6,567 nt of DNA. It comes from Pelagibacteraceae bacterium. GTDB lineage: Bacteria > Pseudomonadota > Alphaproteobacteria > HIMB59 > GCA-002718135. The translations under genes and the position numbers were made by a program. Below the pieces are notes generated by a model. That model had not been told where the DNA came from, searched no databases, and saw only the letters and a program-made list of their open reading frames with translations. The DNA lies in contig PBDN01000019.1 of assembly GCA_002718135.1 (NCBI GenBank), positions 66,237 through 72,803 of the forward strand, given 5' to 3'. Below, piece after piece: positions 1 to 6,480 of the stretch (positions within the stretch are counted from its first letter, which is position 1; every line of letters begins with the position of its first letter).

Positions 1-1
1 A

Positions 2-865
2 ATTGGCGACATTACTTGGCACCGTATCCTGGAAGAAGAGAGGCCGGAATTCGAGATAGGTTTTCTGCTGCCCGACGCTACCCCGGAGGCAATCGCTCCC
101 TACCGCGACTGGATGGAACCCAAATTCCTTGAGCCCGGCACTGACAAGTTGGTTATGGCAACCCAGTCCTACGTTCTTAAAAATCGTCACCACACAATCC
201 TAATCGACTCCTGCGTCGGCAACGATAAGGAACGTCGGTTCTATCCTGACTGGTCTGGGCTATCGGGGACGAATTACATCGATAATCTAGCATCTATCGG
301 GCTCTCCGTTGACGACATAGACTTCGTCATGTGCACCCATCTACATGCCGATCACGTAGGCTGGAACACTCGACTTATAGATGGGCGCTGGGTACCAACG
401 TTTTCTAATGCACGTTACATATTTGCTGAGACAGAATTTGAATTCTGGTCCGAGTTGAATAAGAAGGGCAAGAAATATTCCGACGGATGCATAGACGACA
501 GCGTACTGCCAGTGGTGGAAGCTGGCCAAGCGGATATCGTCTCTGACGACTACGCTTTCAACGATAATATTTGGTTCGAGAAAACCCCTGGTCATACCCC
601 CGGGCACGTCAGCATTCGTCTGCGCTCGGACGGCGAAAACGCTATTGTGTCAGGCGACGTTGTGCACACACCGATCCAATGCCGCGAACCGGGCTGGAGT
701 GCGGTGGGCTGTTCAGACCGAGTGCAATCGGCTGAAACCCGCAAACAATTCCTGGATCGTTACTGCGAGACCGACACGTTAGTGATGACAGGGCATTTTC
801 CATCGCCGTCCGTCGGACGCGTCTGCCGGCGCGGAAATGGGTTTGGGTTCTCATTTTCGGAATGA
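2..865 (+). CDS. MBL-fold metallo-hydrolase, 5'-truncated by window edge
   Basis: Metallo-beta-lactamase-fold hydrolase of the broad COG0491 type (lactonase, glyoxalase II-like and esterase relatives), probably a cytoplasmic dinuclear-zinc hydrolase. The reading frame is open from base 2 with no stop, and the residues before the first ATG (113) continue the fold, so the gene starts upstream of the window; 287 residues are visible. Counting from base 2, the zinc motif THLHADH gives H113, H115, D117 and H118. The other expected ligands are H198 (first His of PGHTPGH), D219 (SGD) and H265 (TGH near the C-terminus). All seven ligands are present, so the enzyme should be active. The C-terminus ends normally with TGA. 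The acyl-CoA synthetase follows after 54 bases with no obvious promoter or terminator between, suggesting co-transcription. The substrate is unknown; an ester or lactone linked to the acid activated by the neighbour is a guess. Confidence 0.92.
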   Translation: MGDITWHRILEEERPEFEIGFLLPDATPEAIAPYRDWMEPKFLEPGTDKLVMATQSYVLKNRHHTILIDSCVGNDKERRFYPDWSGLSGTNYIDNLASIGLSVDDIDFVMCTHLHADHVGWNTRLIDGRWVPTFSNARYIFAETEFEFWSELNKKGKKYSDGCIDDSVLPVVEAGQADIVSDDYAFNDNIWFEKTPGHTPGHVSIRLRSDGENAIVSGDVVHTPIQCREPGWSAVGCSDRVQSAETRKQFLDRYCETDTLVMTGHFPSPSVGRVCRRGNGFGFSFSE

Positions 866-903
866 TAAGCTTCCCGTAACAGGTGCTGGTATTAAGCCAG
901 ACA

Positions 904-913
904 GGGGAGGGGG
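904..913 (+). promoter_or_regulatory. Strong ribosome binding site of the acyl-CoA synthetase
   Basis: A purine run GGGGAGGGGG lies six bases before the ATG at 920. It fixes that start and predicts efficient translation. Confidence 0.8.
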
Positions 914-919
914 AATTTA

Positions 920-2464
920 ATGCTGCATAAAACTATCGGGCAAATTCTGCCCGAAACCGCTGAAAAATATAGTCACAAAACCGCCCTGATCTGCGGTGAT
1001 CAAAGTTTCTCGTTTTCCGAACTCGACCGGCTCAGCAATAGGGTAGCGAGTAGTCTTGCAGAAATCGGAATCACATCCGGCGACAGGGTGACACTTTATG
1101 CCCAAAATGGCTGGGAATGGATCGTAGCGTATTACGGTATCGCAAAGACCGGCGCTGTATTGAACCCAATCAACGTTATGCTCACGCCAAATGAAGTAGC
1201 CTATGTGGTAAAGGATTGCGGTGCCAAGGCGCTTTTCACCACTAGCGATAGGGCTACTCCGATACTTAAACTCAAAGAAGACATCAACCTACAAGAAATC
1301 ATCACTTTTGGCGATAGCACTCCAGACGGCGCGTTGGCCTTCGACGAACTAATTGCCTCCGGAAACGACTTATTTGACTTAGTCCCAGTCGACGCCTCGG
1401 AGCTCGGTAAGATTTGCTACACGTCCGGTACCACCGGGTTTCCTAAGGGCGCGATGCTTAGCCATCGCAATGTAGTACTCAATGCCGCCATGACGGCAGC
1501 TATGAACATGCGCGTCGCTGACGATGTGCAACTCACCGCATTACCCTGTGCCCATGTGTACGGTGCCGCCATCATGAACCTCTGTTTTCTGTTCGGTAGC
1601 ACATTCGTTGTGATGGAACGATTTGAAGCAACGGAAATGCTCGACGCCATCCAAATTCATAAGGCAACGGTAATGGACGGTGTGCCAACAATGTATTTGT
1701 ATATGCTGGCCCACCCTGACTTCGATTCATACGATCTCTCGTCTCTTACCCGTTCAGTTGTTGGCGGACAGACCATGCCATCCGCTAAATCCCTGGAGTG
1801 GGAAGAGCGAGCCGGCAACCCACTACTTGAACTGTGGGGAATGACTGAGCTGGCAGGACCCGGGGTCATGCAGCATTCTTATGGTGAAAACCGTCTGGGC
1901 TCAGTAGGAGTGGAGATGCTTTATGTTCGGGCTCGGATTGCTGACGCCGAGGACGCGTCTAAAACTATGCCCAACGGCGAAGTCGGCGAACTGATGATCG
2001 CCGGCCCCCTCGTTATGCTTGGTTATTTTGGCAACGAGGACGCTACGAGGGAAGCGATCGAACCAGACGGATGGCTCCATTCAGGAGATCTGGCTAAAAT
2101 GGACGACGACGGCTATATTTTCGTTGTCGACCGCAAGAAAGATATGATACTGACGGCGGGTTACAATATTTACCCGGCAGAAATCGAACGTGTGATTTCT
2201 AGCCATGCAATGGTTGCTATGGTCGGCGTTGGCGCCAAAGAAGACCCCGAAAAAGGCGAGGTCGCGAAGGCCTATGTGGTACTGAAACAAAACGGTACTG
2301 CTACGACGGAGGACATAAAAAAATACTGTCGCGACCATCTCGCCGCCTACAAGGTCCCTCGCGAGGTACAAATCGTTTCGGATTTGCCAACCACATCAAC
2401 CGGCAAAATTCTAAGGCGGGAACTCCACACTCTGGATGGCGAAGCCGCTACAGGTGTTGATTAG
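920..2464 (+). CDS. Acyl-CoA synthetase (AMP-forming), class I adenylate-forming enzyme
   Basis: Activates a carboxylic acid with ATP to an acyl-adenylate and transfers the acyl group to CoA (AMP plus pyrophosphate released); cytoplasmic or loosely membrane-associated. At 514 residues it has the normal length for long-chain fatty acid/aryl-acid CoA ligases. Visible motifs in order: phosphate-binding loop YTSGTTGFPKG (residues 167-177); WGMTE (306-310), the adenine/acyl pocket motif; SGD with ribose-binding D390; hinge DRKKD (404-408); GYNIYPAEIE (414-423); and the C-terminal PTTSTGK with catalytic lysine K496. No signal peptide or membrane segment is seen. All key residues are intact. The start is secured by the adjacent Shine-Dalgarno. 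It probably forms an operon with the upstream hydrolase. Medium- or long-chain fatty acid is the most likely substrate class, but aryl acids cannot be excluded. Confidence 0.95.
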   Translation: MLHKTIGQILPETAEKYSHKTALICGDQSFSFSELDRLSNRVASSLAEIGITSGDRVTLYAQNGWEWIVAYYGIAKTGAVLNPINVMLTPNEVAYVVKDCGAKALFTTSDRATPILKLKEDINLQEIITFGDSTPDGALAFDELIASGNDLFDLVPVDASELGKICYTSGTTGFPKGAMLSHRNVVLNAAMTAAMNMRVADDVQLTALPCAHVYGAAIMNLCFLFGSTFVVMERFEATEMLDAIQIHKATVMDGVPTMYLYMLAHPDFDSYDLSSLTRSVVGGQTMPSAKSLEWEERAGNPLLELWGMTELAGPGVMQHSYGENRLGSVGVEMLYVRARIADAEDASKTMPNGEVGELMIAGPLVMLGYFGNEDATREAIEPDGWLHSGDLAKMDDDGYIFVVDRKKDMILTAGYNIYPAEIERVISSHAMVAMVGVGAKEDPEKGEVAKAYVVLKQNGTATTEDIKKYCRDHLAAYKVPREVQIVSDLPTTSTGKILRRELHTLDGEAATGVD

Positions 2465-2660
2465 AAGTTACTTATTAATCGTTAGAAATCAACGGGGTCG
2501 ACACTTGGTACCCGTATATTTTGGTCAATGAGCTTCAATAGTTTACCGGCTATGTGTCTACCCCTCGCTCGCCATGAAGCGCTATTATTGGACGGGTATA
2601 AAATAGTGAGTAACCGCTATGCAAATTACCAAAGATTTCTTTCTGTGCAAAAATGGAAAA

Positions 2661-2667
2661 AAGGAGG
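2661..2667 (+). promoter_or_regulatory. Shine-Dalgarno that decides the start of the zinc-ribbon HEPN gene
   Basis: A perfect AAGGAGG lies seven bases before the GTG at 2675. The in-frame ATG at 2528 has no Shine-Dalgarno, and the residues it would add (49) look like translated non-coding sequence. The GTG start puts the zinc ribbon at the N-terminus, as in related zinc-ribbon proteins. Confidence 0.75.
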
Positions 2668-2674
2668 CGGCATC

Positions 2675-3472
2675 GTGCTTGAAAGCGTCGAATGTAAAAG
2701 ATGTACCAAAACAAAGCCAAGTGAGATGTTCTGGTATTCCAAAAAACAAAACCGCCCCACTAAGTGGTGTAAGGCATGCCTCTGGTCTGACCATTGGCGT
2801 AAAATTAATGGGCGAAGTTTATTCTCTAAAGCGGCCGAGGATTGCCTGAGTGAGATTTACCACTTCCTCGGCAGCGAGGAGCGCATCGAAACGTTCATTC
2901 ACGAAATCGAACACGCCGTTCGTCAAAAGTCTGCTAAAAATTACAATTACGTAGCTATAAGGCTCGGCCGGTCCATTGAGTTCTTGACGTTTGTCTTGTG
3001 CGATTTTCACGGTGTTAAGACCGATGAGATGGCAAAAAACATCATTAATGCTAGACAAAAAATAGAAGAAATTGAGAGCAAGTACGCTGCGCTTCTCGAC
3101 AAAAAAGACAAATTCGAAACAGATGACCGAACAGAAGTTCGAAATTCCTTTAAGAATATTATCAATAATTTAATCGAGTTCGAGATCGAAATAGCCGGGG
3201 GAGAGATCAGCGTGCAGAGCGGCGAAACATGGCCCTCTACTAGAGCCCTACTTAAACGTATCGGCAAAAAGACAGGAAAAAAGGAACAGGCTAACAGCTG
3301 TGTAAGTGAGGTCACATCGTTCATGAATGATTATCGAAATATAGCGGCGCACGCTGATTGTCGGGGACTGGGCAAACAGGAACTAAGGCGAAGTGACACG
3401 AAAAATATGATCGTTCAATATGAGCTTGTCCTAAAAACTTTCGCCGAGTTAGTCGGTCGTATACAAAAGTGA
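2675..3472 (+). CDS. Zinc-ribbon protein with C-terminal HEPN-like domain, putative RNase/defence protein
   Basis: A protein I cannot name; 265 residues from the GTG start (314 if the ATG at 2528 were used). Residues 7-35 form a CxxC-(21)-CxxC zinc ribbon (C7, C10, C32, C35), with the basic, aromatic-rich spacer seen in many phage and HNH-associated zinc ribbons; it probably binds nucleic acid or protein. No HNH nuclease motif follows. The rest is predicted mainly helical, with a charged coiled-coil-like stretch around residues 125-150. Near the C-terminus, DYRNIAAHAD places R221 and H226 in the Rx4H pattern with the polar N after R that marks catalytic HEPN domains. This supports, but does not prove, metal-independent RNase activity. 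It lies 210 bases after the acyl-CoA synthetase and 62 bases before a second HEPN gene. It is A-rich: bases 3061-3120 are 23/60 G+C, against 32/60 at 1021-1080 in the synthetase gene, hinting at transfer. HEPN assignment is moderately sure; the function is inferred. Confidence 0.82.
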   Translation: MLESVECKRCTKTKPSEMFWYSKKQNRPTKWCKACLWSDHWRKINGRSLFSKAAEDCLSEIYHFLGSEERIETFIHEIEHAVRQKSAKNYNYVAIRLGRSIEFLTFVLCDFHGVKTDEMAKNIINARQKIEEIESKYAALLDKKDKFETDDRTEVRNSFKNIINNLIEFEIEIAGGEISVQSGETWPSTRALLKRIGKKTGKKEQANSCVSEVTSFMNDYRNIAAHADCRGLGKQELRRSDTKNMIVQYELVLKTFAELVGRIQK

Positions 3473-3534
3473 GGGACCTCTCCTGAACTCCTCTCATCAT
3501 CATTAAGGACTCCCATCAACGTCGCCGTGTATTC

Positions 3535-4224
3535 GTGATCAGTAAAGTGGATCCAAAGGTGTCATACCAAACCTCACACTCCGACCTGAAAACCAAACAA
3601 AGAGCCCTGAGAGAAGGCTTCCCGGAAAACATGGCACTCCGCGTCCACCGGTCGATAAGCTGGATTGGTCGAGCCGAGAACGCGCGACAAGATCCTGATG
3701 GCCAATTCTTGTTTCTCTGGATTGCATTCAACGCTGCCTACGCAGACGAGGATGAATTTCAATCCATACACCTAGGAGAGCGAGCATCGTTTGAGGACTT
3801 CTTCCAGAAAACAGTGGACCTCGACGCTGACAACCGGGTCTATGATGCAATATGGGAGAGCTTTTCCGGCCCTATACGCCAGTTGATGAATAACAAGTAT
3901 ATCTTCAACCCCTTCTGGCAGCATCACAACGGGATTGACGGGTATCATGACTGGGAGTCGCGGTTTGCCGCATCTATCCGGGCTTTTAATCGGAGTTTAA
4001 CAAGTCGGGATACGGCGCGCATCCTCAGCTTTCTTTTCGACAGGCTCTATGTTCTTCGCAATCAAATGATGCACGGTGGCACGACATGGAACAGCTCGGT
4101 GAACCGCGACCAGGTCAAAGACGGTGCGTCTATTCTGAGTTTTCTGATACCATTGTTCGTGGATGTGATGATGGATAATCCGAATGAGAATTGGGGCCGT
4201 CCGTTTTATCCTGTGGTTGAATAG
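3535..4224 (+). CDS. HEPN-domain protein, putative RNase effector
   Basis: A mostly helical, soluble protein of up to 229 residues. It has an aromatic N-terminal core (FLWIAFNAAYA, residues 60-70) and a C-terminal helix carrying LRNQMMHGG. R175 and H180 form the Rx4H motif with N176 in the usual polar position, the signature of HEPN RNases. Conserved-looking text follows (NRDQVKDG and a DNPNENWG segment), which I associate with a widespread family of otherwise uncharacterised HEPN proteins; that is recollection, not a search. The start is uncertain: the GTG at 3535 has no clear Shine-Dalgarno. GTG codons at 3547 and 3559 and the ATG at 3631 are in frame, and I favour one of the first three because SDLKTKQRALREGFP looks like genuine protein. 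It is followed after 93 bases by the kinase. It could act as an RNA-cleaving effector, or as a non-catalytic nucleotide/RNA-binding partner of the kinase. Confidence 0.83.
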   Translation: MISKVDPKVSYQTSHSDLKTKQRALREGFPENMALRVHRSISWIGRAENARQDPDGQFLFLWIAFNAAYADEDEFQSIHLGERASFEDFFQKTVDLDADNRVYDAIWESFSGPIRQLMNNKYIFNPFWQHHNGIDGYHDWESRFAASIRAFNRSLTSRDTARILSFLFDRLYVLRNQMMHGGTTWNSSVNRDQVKDGASILSFLIPLFVDVMMDNPNENWGRPFYPVVE

Positions 4225-4300
4225 CACTTGTGCCCGGGTCGGTTATTTTGTCTCCGATACACAACCTTATCGGGTAACTTGCCTGAATAGGCCACTCTTT

Positions 4301-4313
4301 AAGGAGAATGGAG
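4301..4313 (+). promoter_or_regulatory. Ribosome binding site of the kinase gene
   Basis: AAGGAG (4301-4306) and a second GGAG (4310-4313) lie 11 and 4 bases before the ATG at 4318. The ATG at 4308 is out of frame and opens only a short frame. The annotated start leaves the first DUF5710-like module complete. Confidence 0.6.
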
Positions 4314-4317
4314 ACCA

Positions 4318-5733
4318 ATGATCGGTTCTATTATCACGCTCGAAAACCTCTATTTAAACGTCCCCTTCGCAGCCAAGGATGCCGCAAAAGAACTAGGTGC
4401 CAAGTGGGATGATCCAAATCATCTTTGGTTTGTCCCTCCTGGCCTTGATCCCCTTGGGTTTCGAAACTGGTGGTCCTTCCTTCGTCCCGCCTTCCCGGAT
4501 AAAGACAGGATAAAGGCTATGGGAGGCAAGTTTCACCCGGGCATTAAAGCCTGGTATGTGCCCGCTAAATTCGACTATGACGAATTTAGAGAGTGGTGGC
4601 CGAAGGACTGCCTCAAGTACCTATTCAATGACCGATTTGCGGCATACTCCCGAATGACGGGAGGTGGTCAATCATCTGTATTTTTTGGTTACGATCTTAC
4701 AAACAACGCTGAATGCGCAATCAAACTTTATGACCAAGGCGCCGAAGAAGATGGCGAGACAACGGTAGCGTTTGAACGGGAACTTGACGCTCTATTGCAA
4801 CTAGACCACCCCAATATTCTGCCAGTATTGGATTGGGGCCGACATGATCACTCCGGTCAATACTTCATAGTTTCACCATGGATGCGCTGGACCCTCGACG
4901 ACCTTTTGAATGATGCGGAGACCGTGTACCGCGCTGTGTATCCAATGATTTGCGAAAATTACGAGTTGGAAATGTCGGAAGATGAATTTCTAAACTTTAT
5001 GATTAATGACGACAGCGGGGACGCTTGGTTGGAAGCCTCGGATGAGGGCATTTTAGGAGACGTTCTGAAGGGACTTAGCTATGCCGCTGATAGCTCCATC
5101 ATTCACCGCGACATTAAGCCAGCGAACATATTTATCGATGTTTCGTATAACCCGGATGTGGCACCGGATCTCGACGGTGAAACTGACTTAGAAAGGAGGC
5201 TCGAGGCGCTTATCAAAGCAGGAAAAGAAAACGGCTATGTCACTTATGAGGACGTAGCTTACGCCCAGGGAGAAGACAAAGAGTTCGATACAGCGCTCGA
5301 CTTTTATTCGGATCTAATTATGCAAAACATTGAGGTTCGAGACCGCTTAACCGACACGACCCTGATCGCGGATTTCGGAGCCTCAAAAAATTGGTCTCTT
5401 GAGGGCAAAAAACACGCGACCATGGTGCATTTGAGAACCGAGCCGTGGACACCACCAAGAACCGATGCCGAATTATTTTTCGAGCGTACCTGGGACGGCT
5501 ATGCTTGGGGCGTACTCGCAATAGCTGGCCTGTGTGAGGAGATACCCGAGACCCGCGAAGATATTGACCGACTTCTTGATGGTCGCTTCAAGGAAATGGT
5601 CGGAGAAAATTTGTGGGAGTTTGTGTCTCGAATTTTGCACGTCGATCCTGATAGGCGCCCTGCAGACATCAAGGCAGTCGCCGATGAGCTTGCAAATTTG
5701 AACGATACTCGCAGAGAGGCTATCGGGGCATAA
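4318..5733 (+). CDS. Serine/threonine protein kinase with two DUF5710-like modules and a sigma-70 region 1.1-like insert
   Basis: A Hanks-type kinase that should phosphorylate Ser/Thr of a protein partner; cytoplasmic, with no membrane segment. Residues 11-55 and 61-95 are two DUF5710-like modules (LYLNVPFAAKDAAKELGAKW, then IKAMGGKFHPGIKAWYVP); such modules occur in mobile-element primase and nuclease proteins. Kinase motifs: Gly-rich loop GGGQSSV (115-121), lysine K136 (AIK), glutamate E155, catalytic loop IIHRDIKPAN (D265, K267, N270), DFG (352-354), D393 of subdomain IX and R447 of subdomain XI. All catalytic residues are present. Two expansions are unusual. An acidic one at about 200-243 precedes helix E. 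A second of roughly 65 residues sits between N270 and DFG, where about a dozen residues are normal. The second contains LIKAGKENGYVTYEDV (298-313) and ends IMQNIEV, closely matching the N-terminal region 1.1 of RpoD. The activation segment lacks a standard APE (PPRTDAE instead). It follows a HEPN gene. Kinase call very sure; insert identity fairly sure; role unknown. Confidence 0.95.
   Translation: MIGSIITLENLYLNVPFAAKDAAKELGAKWDDPNHLWFVPPGLDPLGFRNWWSFLRPAFPDKDRIKAMGGKFHPGIKAWYVPAKFDYDEFREWWPKDCLKYLFNDRFAAYSRMTGGGQSSVFFGYDLTNNAECAIKLYDQGAEEDGETTVAFERELDALLQLDHPNILPVLDWGRHDHSGQYFIVSPWMRWTLDDLLNDAETVYRAVYPMICENYELEMSEDEFLNFMINDDSGDAWLEASDEGILGDVLKGLSYAADSSIIHRDIKPANIFIDVSYNPDVAPDLDGETDLERRLEALIKAGKENGYVTYEDVAYAQGEDKEFDTALDFYSDLIMQNIEVRDRLTDTTLIADFGASKNWSLEGKKHATMVHLRTEPWTPPRTDAELFFERTWDGYAWGVLAIAGLCEEIPETREDIDRLLDGRFKEMVGENLWEFVSRILHVDPDRRPADIKAVADELANLNDTRREAIGA
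5194..5352 (+). other. Sigma-70 region 1.1-like domain inside the kinase
   Basis: Encodes kinase residues 293-345. LIKAGKENGYVTYEDV aligns without gaps with LVTRGKEQGYLTYAEV of E. coli RpoD as I remember it, sharing L, GKE, GY, TY and V. The remainder has a similar length (26 versus 28 residues) and ends IEV against IQV. In RpoD this small helical domain occupies the RNA polymerase DNA channel and keeps free sigma off DNA. Here it would sit just after the catalytic loop. By-eye similarity only. Confidence 0.65.
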
Positions 5734-5754
5734 TATCTGCCGCATATCTGCCGC
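5733..5754 (+). repeat. Perfect tandem repeat of an 11-base unit at the kinase stop codon
   Basis: ATATCTGCCGC occurs twice back to back (5733-5743 and 5744-5754). The first copy overlaps the last base of the kinase TAA. Two copies could be a replication-slippage duplication or a pair of binding sites; no function is evident. Confidence 0.85.
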
Positions 5755-5928
5755 GTAATTACCGGCGGTTTCTCTCTAAATTTCGCCCCACCGTTGAAAG
5801 ATGACAAACTTCGGCAGCGAACGCATAATTCGGCGAGAGCGGTTTGCCGTACTGGTGTTACATTCTCTATCCGACCAGATATCGAGCAACTATTCTGAAC
5901 TGAATTCATAATTTCAACGGGAACAAAC
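5755..5928. other. Non-coding gap between kinase and the putative ssDNA-binding gene
   Basis: No credible gene is seen. Just at its left edge a small imperfect stem (GCCG at 5751-5753 region pairing with CGGC before GGTTTCTCTCT) might act as a weak terminator. A CATAAT (5907-5912) resembles a -10 box, but no good -35 lies upstream and it would leave only a short leader before the GTG at 5929. The gap is the longest between the kinase and the right end, so the next two genes may form their own transcription unit. Confidence 0.4.
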
Positions 5929-6468
5929 GTGCCGGAAAAACGAAATATCCTGATCCCTGACGGTACGATCGCCCTACTCCAGATGAGTGTCCGTCCAGGC
6001 GGCTACAATGATGAGACCCTTTGCCTTGAAGCCGGTTTCGGCACTCAGGCCAAGAGCGGGGCAATCTATTTAAGATCAAAAGTGAAAATACTTGCCGGCT
6101 CTCATAAGGAAAAAAGTTTTAGTGTTCCGATTGGGATCTTTAGCGATAAAGGCGATCAATGGCGCGACCGTGGGCGCGAACTTGTCAGGGAAATACTAAA
6201 CTCATCTCAAGGTTTATCAGCCTCTGATAATTCCCGACGTGCTGTTGCTGGTCGAATAATTAAAAGCTACAGCATTCTCGACGGGATATGTTTCGTCGGT
6301 GTCGTCGGCGTTACTAAAAATCAGCGCGGAAAAGAGGAAAACAACATTTCACGGGTGTTGAACGGCGACCATGAGGAATATCAGGACCTGGTCTCCAGTA
6401 AGAAATTCGTGCCGGCCAGAAAAATTCCTCCGCCCTCTGAGCCCAGTTCTCCGATGTGGCGACGTTAG
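5929..6468 (+). CDS. Conserved hypothetical protein of phage/plasmid type, possible ssDNA-binding protein
   Basis: A 179-residue soluble protein starting at GTG, with a modest GGGA Shine-Dalgarno eight bases upstream. I do not recognise a named gene. The layout resembles a family I associate with phages, plasmids and integrative elements: a PGGYNDE start, a beta-rich middle (residues about 20-75), then a helix containing GRELVREILNSSQG (about 82-95), a D-x-S-x(3)-A linker, and LDGICFVGVVGV (117-128), closing with a DHEEY segment and a Pro-rich tail. Such proteins are sometimes found beside helicases and resemble single-stranded DNA-binding, DUF669-like proteins; this is inference from pattern and neighbourhood. 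Its stop lies 12 bases before the helicase start and the helicase ribosome binding site overlaps the stop, so the two are translationally close and surely co-transcribed. Alternative: an anti-restriction or other accessory protein. Confidence 0.8.
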   Translation: MPEKRNILIPDGTIALLQMSVRPGGYNDETLCLEAGFGTQAKSGAIYLRSKVKILAGSHKEKSFSVPIGIFSDKGDQWRDRGRELVREILNSSQGLSASDNSRRAVAGRIIKSYSILDGICFVGVVGVTKNQRGKEENNISRVLNGDHEEYQDLVSSKKFVPARKIPPPSEPSSPMWRR

Positions 6469-6472
6469 AGGA
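6468..6472 (+). promoter_or_regulatory. Ribosome binding site of the helicase gene
   Basis: GAGGA, beginning in the last base of the upstream TAG stop codon, lies eight bases before the ATG at 6481. It supports that start and coupling to the preceding gene. Confidence 0.6.
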
Positions 6473-6480
6473 AAAGAAAA

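Noticed and set aside
886..900. Short hairpin CTGG...CCAG between the hydrolase and the acyl-CoA synthetase
   Set aside because: Only four base pairs and no following T run, so not a credible terminator.
2597..2604. TATAAAAT as a promoter -10 box for the zinc-ribbon HEPN gene
   Set aside because: Its position is plausible, but no recognisable -35 hexamer lies 16-18 bases upstream; a promoter somewhere in 2465-2674 is likely but cannot be placed.
2528..2674. ATG at 2528 as the start of the zinc-ribbon HEPN protein
   Set aside because: It has no Shine-Dalgarno and the extra 49 residues show no domain, whereas the GTG at 2675 has a perfect AAGGAGG at the right distance.
2619..2849. 76-codon frame on the + strand overlapping the zinc-ribbon gene
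   Set aside because: No ribosome binding site, no recognisable protein features, and it overlaps a gene with clear motifs in another frame.
5844..5873. TTGCCG with TATCCG as a promoter in the gap after the kinase
   Set aside because: The -10 matches only three of six consensus positions and spacing is 18; too weak to call.
5499..5909. 136-codon open frame on the - strand across the end of the kinase gene
   Set aside because: It is antisense to conserved kinase motifs and has Ser/Arg-rich low-quality text; it is a mirror of the kinase coding sequence.
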